This document shows positions 1-8,264 of a DNA stretch of 64,000 bases, one piece after another. Numbering within the stretch: position 1 is the stretch's first letter; each line of letters starts with the position of its first letter. The notes beneath the pieces are model-generated. The model saw only the letters and a list, made by a program, of their open reading frames with translations. It was not told where the DNA came from and made no database searches. Source of the DNA: Chryseomicrobium palamuruense (lineage in GTDB: Bacteria > Bacillota > Bacilli > Bacillales_A > Planococcaceae); the NCBI RefSeq assembly GCF_042649045.1, contig NZ_JBHSEF010000024.1:1-64000 (forward strand), written 5' to 3'. A program made the translations under genes and the position numbers.

Positions 1-97
1 CGCACCCAACGGGGGTCGGGTCGGCGACTTGTATATCTTGACGTCTTGCATGTTCAGTTTTCAATGTTCATTTTCGTGCGTCGCTTGTTTTGGCGAC
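1..97 (-). other. rRNA operon leader (partial, no gene)
   Basis: Read on the minus strand, this stretch carries the 'ATTGAAAACTGAACA' type of sequence that precedes 16S rRNA in many Bacilli, just downstream of the two promoters. It contains no supportable protein gene. The rRNA genes themselves are not in the window, so the operon assignment rests on the leader, the promoters and synteny. Confidence 0.6.
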
Positions 98-103
98 TTC
101 TCT

Positions 104-230
104 AATTTAGCATTTTCCTCATTCAGAGTCAAGCTTTATTTTGAAGTCTTTTTCGCTTGCTGCTTACGTTTGATAGCAACTTGCCTTAGCGACGTTTATT
201 ATCATAACTTATGGTTTTATAAATGGTCAA
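104..230 (-). promoter_or_regulatory. Tandem rRNA operon promoters (P1 and P2)
   Basis: On the minus strand two sigma-A promoters lie in tandem. P1 has TTGACC (225-230), an 18-base spacer and TATGAT (201-206). P2 has TTGACT (127-132), a 17-base spacer and TAAATT (104-109). Paired promoters followed by a leader are typical of Bacilli rrn operons. In B. subtilis the ygxA neighbour is an rRNA operon. I infer that the 16S gene starts beyond position 1. Confidence 0.75.
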
Positions 231-363
231 CCGTTTTTTTGAAATAATTTAGAGTTATTTTTTTCTCACAATAATTTATGGTTTAAACAATGACTACCTT
301 CTATTATATGCGTTAAAAAGAAAAAAAGAACTTTCAAATCTAACGACTTGAAAGTCCTAGTTT

Positions 364-1230
364 CTATTCTACTGTTTTATAGTAACGGTGCATCACGTGC
401 GAACTTTTGGTAGGGTGTTCTTCGACTAAGAGTAATCCTTTTTCAACCAAGTATTCGATATAGACTTCTAGATCTGTTGAGTAATATCTCAACTCTTGTT
501 GCTCATGAATCTCTTGGATAGACCAGTATGGCTTTTGCGAGAGCACTTCTTGAATATGTAGAGCCCCTTCTTTAATTCGTGAGTGAATCAAGAAATCACT
601 TGCCAAAAATAATAACTCCACACGCTTTTGTAAAGGTTCCGAGCTTGAAACAAGCTCATCATATAATTTATAAATAGCTGGATCGAGTACCTTTACTTGT
701 TTCCATACCATAAGCTCCGGATGCATCCCTCGCTCGAAGATGGCAAGTCGTGCTAGATGATGGAGAGAATCAACTAGTTCTGTATAAGCATCTAAGTAGT
801 TTTGTTGCTCAAAAAACACTTTTCCCTCTAAATATCTTCTGGTGAGTCTTGCAAATTCAATTCCCATCCGGACCTTTCTCCCTCGCTCCGGAAACTCATC
901 AAGTTCTTGACGAAAATTCACAATAGCTTCATTGCGATCAAATAAAATACGCCCATGTAAGAGCCAATCCACAATCTTCGGATTCTTGCCAAGTGTCAAC
1001 CACTTTCGTAGCTGTTGTTCTGTGACAATATGTAGCGCAGCTTTTTGACCATCAAATGAGTAATGCTTTGTAAAAATAGGACGTTTCGCTTCCTTTGTTA
1101 CCACTAATAAGATTGAATCAAATGTATCCGTCAACGGGCTGACTTTATCTTTTTTTTGTATATGTAAAATCCCAAGGGTATTCGGGTCACTTGCTCGTTC
1201 CTGATAGATCGGTCGTAATATTGCTTCCAT
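364..1230 (-). CDS. ygxA: YgxA-like nucleotidyltransferase-like protein
   Basis: A 288-aa soluble protein of the YgxA family, found next to ygzB and perR in Bacillales. The N-terminal part has a nucleotidyltransferase-like fold; the rest is helical and includes a charged helix-turn-helix-like C-terminus. Its biochemical role is unknown. The start is supported by an AAGGAGTGG ribosome binding site before the ATG. It is convergent with nothing on its left; the rRNA leader there runs the same way. The ygxA-ygzB-perR order matches B. subtilis, which is the main support for the name. Confidence 0.85.
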   Translation of the reverse strand: MEAILRPIYQERASDPNTLGILHIQKKDKVSPLTDTFDSILLVVTKEAKRPIFTKHYSFDGQKAALHIVTEQQLRKWLTLGKNPKIVDWLLHGRILFDRNEAIVNFRQELDEFPERGRKVRMGIEFARLTRRYLEGKVFFEQQNYLDAYTELVDSLHHLARLAIFERGMHPELMVWKQVKVLDPAIYKLYDELVSSSEPLQKRVELLFLASDFLIHSRIKEGALHIQEVLSQKPYWSIQEIHEQQELRYYSTDLEVYIEYLVEKGLLLVEEHPTKSSHVMHRYYKTVE

Positions 1231-1349
1231 CTATTCCACTCCTTCATGATGCGGACTCTATTCTTAATGATTATTCTACACCAAATGCATTTGTCCTTCT
1301 TTCCTCACAAAATTATGCTATAGTAGTGAATGAAATTAGGAGGCTGACT

Positions 1350-1697
1350 ATGGTACAATACAAAAATAAAATTAATAAAATTCGATCCTTTGCACTTGCT
1401 CTAATCTTTATCGGCTTCATTATTATGTACGGAGCCATCTTCTTCCGTGAAAATCCAATTCTAGTTACCATCTTTATGGTGCTTGGCTTACTCTCTATTT
1501 TAGGAAGCGTGGTTGTTTACGGTTGGATAGGTCTACTTTCTACTCGCGCTGTCCAAGTTGTATGTCCGAACTGCGGAAAACATACCAAAGTATTAGGTCG
1601 CGTGGATCTATGTATGTATTGTAATGAGCCACTTACACTTGATCCAACTTTGGAAGGCAAAGAATTCGATCAAAATTATAATAAATCCGAAAAATAA
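1350..1697 (+). CDS. ygzB: YgzB family membrane protein with zinc-ribbon-like cysteines
   Basis: 115 aa. Two hydrophobic helices (about residues 12-34 and 37-60) are followed by a cytoplasmic tail. The tail has two Cys pairs, CPNC and CMYC, spaced like a small zinc ribbon. Function is unknown; the family is a conserved neighbour of perR. I chose the ATG at 1350, preceded by AGGAGG at 1338-1343, over an upstream extension that would overlap the divergent ygxA start. It ends at a terminator shared with convergent perR. Confidence 0.85.
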   Translation: MVQYKNKINKIRSFALALIFIGFIIMYGAIFFRENPILVTIFMVLGLLSILGSVVVYGWIGLLSTRAVQVVCPNCGKHTKVLGRVDLCMYCNEPLTLDPTLEGKEFDQNYNKSEK

Positions 1698-1703
1698 AAA
1701 AGA

Positions 1704-1738
1704 AACTACCGTGAAAATGGTTCACGGTAGTTTTTTAT
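1704..1738. terminator. Bidirectional terminator between ygzB and perR
   Basis: AAACTACCGTGAA pairs with TTCACGGTAGTTT around a short loop. A-rich and T-rich flanks on both sides let it stop both converging genes. It overlaps the last bases of perR. Confidence 0.85.
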
Positions 1739-2178
1739 TGTACATTTCTACTTTGTTCTTTACAAGATGGGCATGTCCCATATACTTCCAATCGGTGAGA
1801 TTCCACTTCAAATCCCGTAAGGTGTGAAGCGAGTTGTTCCACTTCATCTAGGCCTGGATAATGAAAGTCGACAATTTTGCCGCAATCTGTACAAATCATA
1901 TGATAATGATCATTTGTTACAAAATCAAAGCGGCTAGAGTTGTCTCCATAGGTCAATTCTTTCACAAGTCCAGACTCTCGAAACACACGTAAGTTATTAT
2001 ATACAGTTGCTACACTCATACTAGGAAACTTGCTCTCAAGAGCACGGTAGATATCATCAGCTGTTGGGTGCGTCATAGCCTGGATAATGTATTCCAAAAT
2101 GGCATGGCGCTGGGGAGTAATGCGTACACCCGTAGACTTCAGTGTATCCAAAGCATCGCGTAAATGCACTTCGGTCAT
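1735..2178 (-). CDS. perR: Peroxide stress repressor PerR
   Basis: 147-aa Fur-family metalloregulator that senses peroxide through metal-catalysed oxidation and represses oxidative-stress and iron genes. All diagnostic residues fall at the B. subtilis PerR numbers: metal ligands His37, Asp85, His91, His93 and Asp104, and structural zinc cysteines 96, 99, 136 and 139. Asp104 (not Glu) marks PerR rather than Fur. The ATG at 2178 has AGAGGTG before it. An ATG 24 bases upstream has no ribosome binding site and would spoil this numbering. A likely target, the iron exporter at 25530, is in the same window. Confidence 0.95.
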   Translation of the reverse strand: MTEVHLRDALDTLKSTGVRITPQRHAILEYIIQAMTHPTADDIYRALESKFPSMSVATVYNNLRVFRESGLVKELTYGDNSSRFDFVTNDHYHMICTDCGKIVDFHYPGLDEVEQLASHLTGFEVESHRLEVYGTCPSCKEQSRNVQ

Positions 2179-2211
2179 TGTCGGCACCTCTTTCAGATTC
2201 ATTCTTACTTT

Positions 2212-2237
2212 AGAATAGTTATTCTTAATTATAAGAA
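2212..2237 (-). promoter_or_regulatory. AT-rich inverted repeats upstream of perR, possible autoregulatory PerR site
   Basis: Two overlapping palindromes, AGAATA-GT-TATTCT (2212-2225) and TTCTTA-ATTA-TAAGAA (2222-2237), lie 34-60 bases before the perR start. On the minus strand one perfect half-site of the PerR box, TTATAAT, is present, but the second half matches poorly. Autoregulation is an inference. Confidence 0.4.
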
Positions 2238-2278
2238 GTCCTTTGGTGAAGTGTCAACTAATTCACTGCATGTCGCCT

Positions 2279-3217
2279 TTAATACCCGGCTTTAAGGTCA
2301 ACTAAATTTCGAAGTTTGGTATCCCCACTTTCCCATTTGGAAAGGTTCTCTGAGAAAATTTCCATTGCACGCTCTACATAAAAAGCGGAATGACTAGATA
2401 TGTGAGGTGAGATGATGGCGTTCTCAAGTTGCCAAAGCTTACTAGTTGGTGGTAGTGGTTCCACCTCAAACACATCTAATACGGCATGACGCTTTGGTGA
2501 ACTTTCAAGAGCAGCTACGAGATGCTTTTCAGCTACAACATCCCCTCTCCCGAAATTCATAAAGATGACATCCTCTTTCATGATTTCAAAATGTTCATTT
2601 GTCAGGAGATGACGAGTTTCATTCGTACTTGGTAGAAGTGATAGAACAATGTTGGCTTCTCCTAAATAGTTTGTGAGTTCATCAAGTCGGATGGTCTGTT
2701 CCGCCTCTTCCACACTATTTCCTGAACGATTGCACGCAATGATATGCACCCCAAAGGCTGTTAGTAGTCGAGCCACTTCGGCACCAATGGCACCAGGACC
2801 TAAAATAAGTGCCGTCTCTCCGCGGAGCTCACGTGAACCTTTTGGTTTGTCCCACTCTTTTTTCTCATTCAGCTGATATATGGCGGGTAAACTTCGGTAG
2901 AGAGATAAAATATGCCCCACGATCGACTCAGCCATTGGGGTTTTGTGAATCCCACGCGCATTAGTTACATGGATCTGTCGGTCTGAAAGATACACAAGTG
3001 GCATCTTTTCAATTCCTGCAGAAGCCACACTTATCCACTTTAACTGGGGTAAGGCAGCAACTGTTTCTTTCGTTACATCTTCGCCATAGGTGACCCAAAT
3101 TTCTGTATCGGGACGCGGCGCAGTTCCTTTAGCAAAGAGAAACTCATGTTGTGTAAACGTTTCTATTAATTGTTTTTGCATCTTTGGTTTAGGTTCAAAT
3201 GTAAATTGAATGATCAT
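2279..3217 (-). CDS. D-2-hydroxyacid dehydrogenase family protein
   Basis: 312 aa. NAD(P)-dependent oxidoreductase of the D-isomer-specific 2-hydroxyacid dehydrogenase family. The nucleotide site is GPGAIGAEVA near residue 145. The catalytic Arg lies in FGRGDVV, Glu in DVFEVEPLP and His in SPHISSH. The second Rossmann strand ends in NRSG rather than an acidic residue, which suggests NADP(H); this is an inference. The ATG at 3217 overlaps the bcp stop as TAATG and follows GAGGGAA, so the two genes are translationally coupled. The substrate cannot be told from sequence. Confidence 0.85.
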   Translation of the reverse strand: MIIQFTFEPKPKMQKQLIETFTQHEFLFAKGTAPRPDTEIWVTYGEDVTKETVAALPQLKWISVASAGIEKMPLVYLSDRQIHVTNARGIHKTPMAESIVGHILSLYRSLPAIYQLNEKKEWDKPKGSRELRGETALILGPGAIGAEVARLLTAFGVHIIACNRSGNSVEEAEQTIRLDELTNYLGEANIVLSLLPSTNETRHLLTNEHFEIMKEDVIFMNFGRGDVVAEKHLVAALESSPKRHAVLDVFEVEPLPPTSKLWQLENAIISPHISSHSAFYVERAMEIFSENLSKWESGDTKLRNLVDLKAGY

Positions 3218-3702
3218 TAATTTCCCTCTTGTACTTTCTGTAAAGTCTCTTTTATTTCGTCCACATGTCCTGGTACTTTTACTTTCCTCCACTCTTTCAC
3301 AACTTCACCCGTTGGGGCAATAAGAAAGGTAGACCGTTCAATCCCCCAAAATTCTTTGCCGTACATATTTTTTTTCTTCCATGCCCCGTAGGAGCTTGCC
3401 GTCTCTCCCTCTTCATCGACTAACAACGAAAATGGCAAGTCATTTTTCTTGATGAAATTTTGATGCTTTCGCTCACTGTCTGTACTGACTCCAAGAACAA
3501 CCGCTTTTAAAGAAGCAAACTCCTCATGAGCATCCCGGAAATCACATGCTTCTTTCGTGCATCCTGGTGTTGAATCACGCGGATAAAAATAAAGCACGAC
3601 ATAATGCTTCCCTAGAAATTGATCAAGTGTAACTGTTTCCCCTTGTTCATTCGGCAATGAAAACGTAGGTGCCTTCAAACCTTCTAATAAATGTTCTGAC
3701 AT
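3217..3702 (-). CDS. bcp: Thiol peroxidase Bcp (peroxiredoxin)
   Basis: 161-aa thioredoxin-dependent peroxiredoxin that reduces hydrogen peroxide and organic hydroperoxides in the cytosol. The active site PGCTKEAC has the peroxidatic and resolving cysteines as C-X4-C, typical of BCP-type enzymes. I chose the ATG at 3702, nine bases after GGAGG; a TTG two codons upstream sits too close to that site. It is first in a pair with the downstream hydroxyacid dehydrogenase and divergent from gsaB. In B. subtilis bcp (ygaF) has the same position between gsaB and perR. Confidence 0.93.
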   Translation of the reverse strand: MSEHLLEGLKAPTFSLPNEQGETVTLDQFLGKHYVVLYFYPRDSTPGCTKEACDFRDAHEEFASLKAVVLGVSTDSERKHQNFIKKNDLPFSLLVDEEGETASSYGAWKKKNMYGKEFWGIERSTFLIAPTGEVVKEWRKVKVPGHVDEIKETLQKVQEGN

Positions 3703-3723
3703 AATCAACCGCCTCCTCTTCTT

Positions 3724-3752
3724 ATCGTACCGAAAGAGAGCGTGCGGTTCAA
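3724..3752 (-). promoter_or_regulatory. Promoter of bcp
   Basis: Minus strand: TTGAAC (3747-3752), a 17-base spacer and TACGAT (3724-3729), ending about 20 bases before the bcp start. Confidence 0.5.
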
Positions 3753-3772
3753 TTTTTGACCATTCTGAAATC

Positions 3773-3801
3773 TTGTTGTTCCTTAAAAACTTGTCTACAA
3801 T
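3773..3801 (+). promoter_or_regulatory. Promoter of gsaB
   Basis: TTGTTG (3773-3778), a 17-base spacer and TACAAT (3796-3801), 28 bases upstream of the gsaB ATG and back-to-back with the bcp promoter. Confidence 0.55.
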
Positions 3802-3829
3802 GGAATAGAAAACCCAAGGAGGTCACACA

Positions 3830-5122
3830 ATGAACCGGACAACTTCAGAGCGCCATCACGAAGAGGCGCTTACTCATATAGTCGGTGGCGTCAATAGCCC
3901 ATCCCGTTCCTATAAAGCTGTAGGTGGAGGTTCCCCTACTGTAATGGCTCGTGCTAAAGGAGCCTATTTTTATGATGTAGATGGCAATAAATATATCGAT
4001 TACCTGGCTGCGTATGGTCCGATAATAACTGGACATGCTCATCCACATATCACGAAAGCGTTGACTACAGCTGCTGAAAACGGGTTGCTTTATGGAACCC
4101 CCACAGAGCATGAAATTAAATTTGCTAAAATGCTTAAAGAAGCCATTCCATCTATGGACAAAGTGCGTTTTACGAACTCTGGAACGGAAGCGGTCATGAC
4201 TACCATCCGAGTGGCACGCGCCTATACCGGACGCACGAAGATGATGAAATTTGCGGGATGCTATCATGGCCACTCAGACCTTGTCCTTGTGGCAGCAGGT
4301 TCTGGTCCAGCTACACTAGGCACACCTGACTCTGCAGGAGTTCCAAAGACGATTGCAGAAGAAGTTATCACTGTGCCATTTAACGATCCCGCTGCATTTA
4401 AAGAAGCGATGGACTTATGGGGTTCAGAGATTGCGGGAATCCTAGTCGAGCCTATTGTAGGTAACTTCGGAATGGTTGAACCAAACCCTGGTTTCTTGGA
4501 AACAGTCCACACGCTTGCTAAAGAACACGGCGTACTCATTATCTACGACGAGGTGATCACGGCTTTCCGCTTCCATTACGGAGCAGCCTCCACACTCCTC
4601 GGATTAAAACCCGATTTAACAGCATTAGGGAAAATCATCGGTGGCGGACTCCCTATCGGTGCTTATGGTGGCAAGAAAGAAGTAATGGACCAAGTAGCCC
4701 CAAATGGACCTGCCTACCAAGCAGGAACGATGGCCGGAAACCCTGCTTCTATACAGACCGGGATCGCTTGCCTAGAGCTCCTCAGTCAGCCCGGTGTCTA
4801 TGAAGAACTGGACCGATTAGGAAAGCGTTTAGAAGAAGGGATTTTAGAATCTGCTAAGAAACATCACGTAACGATTACAATCAACCGCATCAAAGGCGCA
4901 TTATCCATTTACTTTACGGGCGTGAACGTGGAGAATTATGACCAAGCAGAAGCGTCTGATGGAGAGATGTTTGCGAAGTTCTTCCGTTTGATGCTTGATC
5001 AAGGAATTAATTTAGCCCCTTCTAAATATGAAGCGTGGTTTGTAACAACGGCTCATACAGATGAAGACATTGATGTGACCCTTCAAGCAGTAGACCGTGC
5101 GTTTGAACAAATGAACGAGTAA
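3830..5122 (+). CDS. gsaB: Glutamate-1-semialdehyde 2,1-aminomutase
   Basis: 430-aa PLP enzyme that converts glutamate-1-semialdehyde to 5-aminolevulinate in haem synthesis. The PLP lysine lies in ALGKIIGGGLPIGAYGG near residue 270, and the aspartate of the cofactor site is in IIYDEVITAFR. The length fits the family. The start has AAGGAGG eight bases before ATG. It lies apart from any hem operon and beside bcp and ygaE, as gsaB does in B. subtilis, where it is the second HemL paralogue. It is followed after 16 bases by ygaE and probably shares its transcript. Confidence 0.93.
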   Translation: MNRTTSERHHEEALTHIVGGVNSPSRSYKAVGGGSPTVMARAKGAYFYDVDGNKYIDYLAAYGPIITGHAHPHITKALTTAAENGLLYGTPTEHEIKFAKMLKEAIPSMDKVRFTNSGTEAVMTTIRVARAYTGRTKMMKFAGCYHGHSDLVLVAAGSGPATLGTPDSAGVPKTIAEEVITVPFNDPAAFKEAMDLWGSEIAGILVEPIVGNFGMVEPNPGFLETVHTLAKEHGVLIIYDEVITAFRFHYGAASTLLGLKPDLTALGKIIGGGLPIGAYGGKKEVMDQVAPNGPAYQAGTMAGNPASIQTGIACLELLSQPGVYEELDRLGKRLEEGILESAKKHHVTITINRIKGALSIYFTGVNVENYDQAEASDGEMFAKFFRLMLDQGINLAPSKYEAWFVTTAHTDEDIDVTLQAVDRAFEQMNE

Positions 5123-5138
5123 AGGAGAGTGGTGTGCA

Positions 5139-6215
5139 GTGAAACTTGGTGCACGCGTATTTAAAACAGGGATTGCGATAGCACTTGCCCTCTATATAGC
5201 GGATGTTTTAGCACTGCCTGAGGTAATTTTTGCAGGGATTGCTGCCATATTCGCTGTGCAACCTTCTATTTATCGTTCTTATATGACGGTATTAGAGCAA
5301 ATTCAATCCAATCTGATTGGGGCTGCATTTGCCGTTACCTTTGCTATTATTTTCGGAAACTCGTATTTCATGGTGGGATTAACGACAATCATCGCTATTT
5401 CCGTTATGTTGAAGTTGAAGCTGCAAAAAACGATTCCTCTTGCCCTCGTCACGATTATTGCCATTATGGAAATTCAAGGAGACAATTTCCTGTTGGCTGC
5501 TGCGTTTCGAATTTTAACGATTGGGGTCGGAGTATTTTCGGCATTCGCCGTCAATCTTGTGTTCATACCACCGAAGTATGAGACACGCTTATTCACGAAA
5601 ATCAGCACGACGCAAGATGATATTATTCGTTGGATCCGGATCGGGATTCGACACGCCGCAGATCATCAGTCTTTAAAACAAGCGGTCACTTCGATTGAAG
5701 AGCAGCTCGTCAAGATTGATCAGTTATTCCTCCTCTTTAAAGAAGAGCGCGGGTACACGAAAAAATCAAGGTATGCAAAAGGTCGAAAACTGGTTATTTA
5801 CAGAGAACTCATTACGACCTCGTATAAAAGTCTTTACGTGATAAGAAGGCTATACGCCTATGAACACGATATTATACAGCTTCCCGACCACTTCCATATG
5901 ATGATCCAGGAGCGCTTAGATACTCTTCTTACCTATCATGAACACTTGCACTTAAAGTTCATCGGAAAATTAAAGCCAGAGCAACTGGACTGGATCAATG
6001 ATGACCACTTTATCAAACGTCAAGAAGTGATGGAAATCTTCATGACACAGATCTATGAGACCAAGCGACAAGAGGATTTCTCTACGTACCATTTACTGCA
6101 TTTATTATCTGCCATCTTAACCTACGAAGAACATCTTGAGCACCTAGATACACTAATCAGTTCGTATCAGACCTATCACGGAGACGAGATTGATGTCAAA
6201 GTAGAAGAAGTATAA
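5139..6215 (+). CDS. ygaE: Aromatic acid exporter family protein YgaE (FUSC-like)
   Basis: 358 aa with a GTG start preceded by AAAGGAGAG. The N-terminal half has about five hydrophobic segments (residues 8-150) matching the ArAE_1 / FUSC-like domain of putative aromatic acid exporters. The C-terminal half is a soluble, charged, helical domain rich in His and Glu. Transport substrate is unknown. It follows gsaB closely and ends at a strong terminator shared with the convergent peptide transporter operon. The position next to gsaB matches B. subtilis ygaE. Confidence 0.82.
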   Translation: MKLGARVFKTGIAIALALYIADVLALPEVIFAGIAAIFAVQPSIYRSYMTVLEQIQSNLIGAAFAVTFAIIFGNSYFMVGLTTIIAISVMLKLKLQKTIPLALVTIIAIMEIQGDNFLLAAAFRILTIGVGVFSAFAVNLVFIPPKYETRLFTKISTTQDDIIRWIRIGIRHAADHQSLKQAVTSIEEQLVKIDQLFLLFKEERGYTKKSRYAKGRKLVIYRELITTSYKSLYVIRRLYAYEHDIIQLPDHFHMMIQERLDTLLTYHEHLHLKFIGKLKPEQLDWINDDHFIKRQEVMEIFMTQIYETKRQEDFSTYHLLHLLSAILTYEEHLEHLDTLISSYQTYHGDEIDVKVEEV

Positions 6216-6257
6216 AAAGCTGCTCATCTACAAAAATTTGTAGATGAACAGCTTTTT
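6214..6257. terminator. Bidirectional terminator between ygaE and appC
   Basis: AAAAAGCTG, one mismatch, TCATCTACAAA pairs with TTTGTAGATGAACAGCTTTTTT. A and T tracts on both flanks serve both converging transcripts. Confidence 0.85.
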
Positions 6258-7160
6258 TCATGTCTTCATTTTCGGATCGAGCGCATCTCGTAGCCCGTCA
6301 CCCATTAAGTTAAATCCTAAAACGGTTAACATAATGGCTACACCTGGGAAAATCATCGTCCACGGCGCATTACGGATGAATTCTTGTGCGTCTGCAAGCA
6401 TCTTACCCCATTCCGGTGCCGGCGCTTGTGCACCTAGACCTAAGAAACCAAGAGCCGCAGCTTCAATGATGGCCGAGGCAACGGCAAGCGTTCCTGCGAC
6501 AATTATTGGCGCTAAGGAATTCGGCAAGATGTGCGAAATCAAGATTCGGAAATCTTTCATTCCTATGGCCTTGGCGGAGGTGATGTACTCCTCTTGCTTG
6601 ACCGACAATACTTTTGAGCGAATTAAACGGCCAAAGTTTGGCACGTTGATAATGGCAATGGCAATTAATGCATTCACAAGGGAAGGTCCTAATACAGAAA
6701 CGACCGCAATCGCAAGAAGGATACTCGGGAAAGCAAGCATGATATCAAAGATACGTGAGATGATGGTGTCTACCCATTTCCCGTAGTATCCGGCAATAAT
6801 ACCAAGAGCACTCCCGATGATAACGGAGCCAATGACGGAAAAGAAGCCGACACCCAAGGAAATACGAGCGCCTAGAATGACCCTTGAAAAAATATCACGT
6901 CCAAAATCGTCGGTACCAAACCAGTAATCGCTCGATGGCGGTTTCAAACGCTCCGGTAGTTTTTGATCATTAATCCCTTCTGAGGCAATCCACGGACCAA
7001 AGATAGCTAGGAATAAGAAGAAGAGCACGATGACACTTCCTACAAGTGCAATCTTGTTCTTACGAAAACTGCGCCAGGCATCTCGCCAAGGCCCTGTCTC
7101 TTTTTCTACCTGGATTTCTTGTTCTGTAGGAACTAGGTTTTTGGGATCTACATTTGTCAT
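6258..7160 (-). CDS. appC: Oligopeptide ABC transporter permease (AppC/DppC type)
   Basis: 300-aa inner-membrane permease, the second channel subunit of a peptide importer. There is a cytoplasmic N-terminal stretch, then an OppC-type N-terminal helix (about 37-58) and five further helices of the binding-protein-dependent transport fold. The EAA loop region, EAAALGFLGLGAQAP, contacts the ATPases. It is the last gene of the five-gene minus-strand operon, 15 bases after appB, and ends at a terminator. Naming follows the operon order D-F-A-B-C of B. subtilis app; dpp-type specificity is equally possible. Confidence 0.88.
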   Translation of the reverse strand: MTNVDPKNLVPTEQEIQVEKETGPWRDAWRSFRKNKIALVGSVIVLFFLFLAIFGPWIASEGINDQKLPERLKPPSSDYWFGTDDFGRDIFSRVILGARISLGVGFFSVIGSVIIGSALGIIAGYYGKWVDTIISRIFDIMLAFPSILLAIAVVSVLGPSLVNALIAIAIINVPNFGRLIRSKVLSVKQEEYITSAKAIGMKDFRILISHILPNSLAPIIVAGTLAVASAIIEAAALGFLGLGAQAPAPEWGKMLADAQEFIRNAPWTMIFPGVAIMLTVLGFNLMGDGLRDALDPKMKT

Positions 7161-7175
7161 GCTGCGTCCTCCTCT

Positions 7176-8189
7176 CTAGTCATATTTAATCCGCGGATCA
7201 ATGAGTCCGTATAGAATATCCACAATCAAATTGATCATGACGAAAATGAAAGCGATGATCAGAATGCCTGATTGAATTACTGGATAGTCACGGAACTGAA
7301 TCGCCTCATAGACGTATCGTCCGATTCCTGGCCAAGAGAAAATGGTTTCTGTCAAAATGGCGCCACCTAGAAGCAGACCCATTTGAAGACCAATAACAGT
7401 CAATACCGGAATTACCGCATTTTTTAAGGCGTGTTTATACACGACCCAGAACATCTTCTGACCTTTTGCACGTGCCGTTCGGATATAATCTGAACGCATC
7501 ACTTCAAGCATGCTTGACCGTGTCATCCGTGCAATGATAGCCATGGGAATAGTTGCTAAAGCGGCCCCAGGCAGGACTAAGTGTTTTAGTACTTGCCCTA
7601 ATTGATCAAATCGCCCTTGCATTATCGTATCGAGAACATAGAAACCTGTTTGTGAACTGACCGGATTTCGTACTTCTTCTCGCCCTGATGTTGGAAACCA
7701 GCCGAGTTCGATGGCAAAAATCCATTGCTCCAAGAGGCCTAACCAGAAGATCGGCATGGAAACTCCGACAAGCGCCAATACCATAGCCGTGTAATCGAAC
7801 CATGAATTTTGGAACCAAGCGGAGATAATTCCTGCATTGACGCCGATAATCACGGCAATCAAAATCGCAAAAAACGCAAGTTCAAATGTAGCAGCGAGAT
7901 AAGGCCATACCTCTTCCGCTACAGGCTGTCTTGTACGTAAGGACTCCCCTAAGTCCCCTTGGAGTAGGCCACCAAGGTATTCAAAGTATTGGACATACCA
8001 AGGGTTGTCTAATCCGAGCTTTGCTCGTAATGCTTCAACTGCTTCTTTAGATGCTAACTGACCTAAGATGACTTGAGCAGGATCTCCGGGAATTGCACGA
8101 ATGATCAGAAATACTACGAATGTCATTCCGAGCAAAACTGGGATTAATTGTAATAAGCGTCTACCAATATAATTGACCACGCTCTTCAC
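7176..8189 (-). CDS. appB: Oligopeptide ABC transporter permease (AppB/DppB type)
   Basis: 337-aa permease with the conserved OppB N-terminus (first helix at about 10-30, then a periplasmic-type loop) and five more helices. The RTARAKG segment near residue 240 belongs to the ATPase-contacting loop. It pairs with AppC to form the channel. It is separated from the binding protein gene by 75 bases that contain a terminator-like hairpin, so it is probably expressed at a lower level than the binding protein. The start follows a GGGGAAGAGG-type site. Confidence 0.88.
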   Translation of the reverse strand: MKSVVNYIGRRLLQLIPVLLGMTFVVFLIIRAIPGDPAQVILGQLASKEAVEALRAKLGLDNPWYVQYFEYLGGLLQGDLGESLRTRQPVAEEVWPYLAATFELAFFAILIAVIIGVNAGIISAWFQNSWFDYTAMVLALVGVSMPIFWLGLLEQWIFAIELGWFPTSGREEVRNPVSSQTGFYVLDTIMQGRFDQLGQVLKHLVLPGAALATIPMAIIARMTRSSMLEVMRSDYIRTARAKGQKMFWVVYKHALKNAVIPVLTVIGLQMGLLLGGAILTETIFSWPGIGRYVYEAIQFRDYPVIQSGILIIAFIFVMINLIVDILYGLIDPRIKYD

Positions 8190-8218
8190 CTCTTCCCCTT
8201 TGATGAAAATCTATGTAG

Positions 8219-8250
8219 AAAAAAAGAGGGAAATCGCGAAGATTTCCCTC
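8219..8250 (-). terminator. Intra-operon terminator/processing hairpin after the binding protein gene
   Basis: On the minus strand GAGGGAAATC pairs with GATTTCCCTC around TTCGC and is followed by seven T. It sits between the binding protein and permease genes, a usual position for an attenuating or mRNA-stabilising hairpin in solute-importer operons. Confidence 0.75.
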
Positions 8251-8264
8251 TTCCTCACCTCACA

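Noticed and set aside
29..247. Open frame of 72 codons on the plus strand
   Set aside because: It lies antisense over rRNA promoters and leader, has no ribosome site, and reads as low-complexity Cys/Phe-rich sequence.
1735..2178. Fur or Zur instead of PerR
   Set aside because: Asp104 and the full PerR residue set at identical numbers, plus synteny, decide for PerR.
6244..6786. 180-codon plus-strand frame
   Set aside because: It is antisense to the well-supported appC permease and has no ribosome site; it begins in the terminator.
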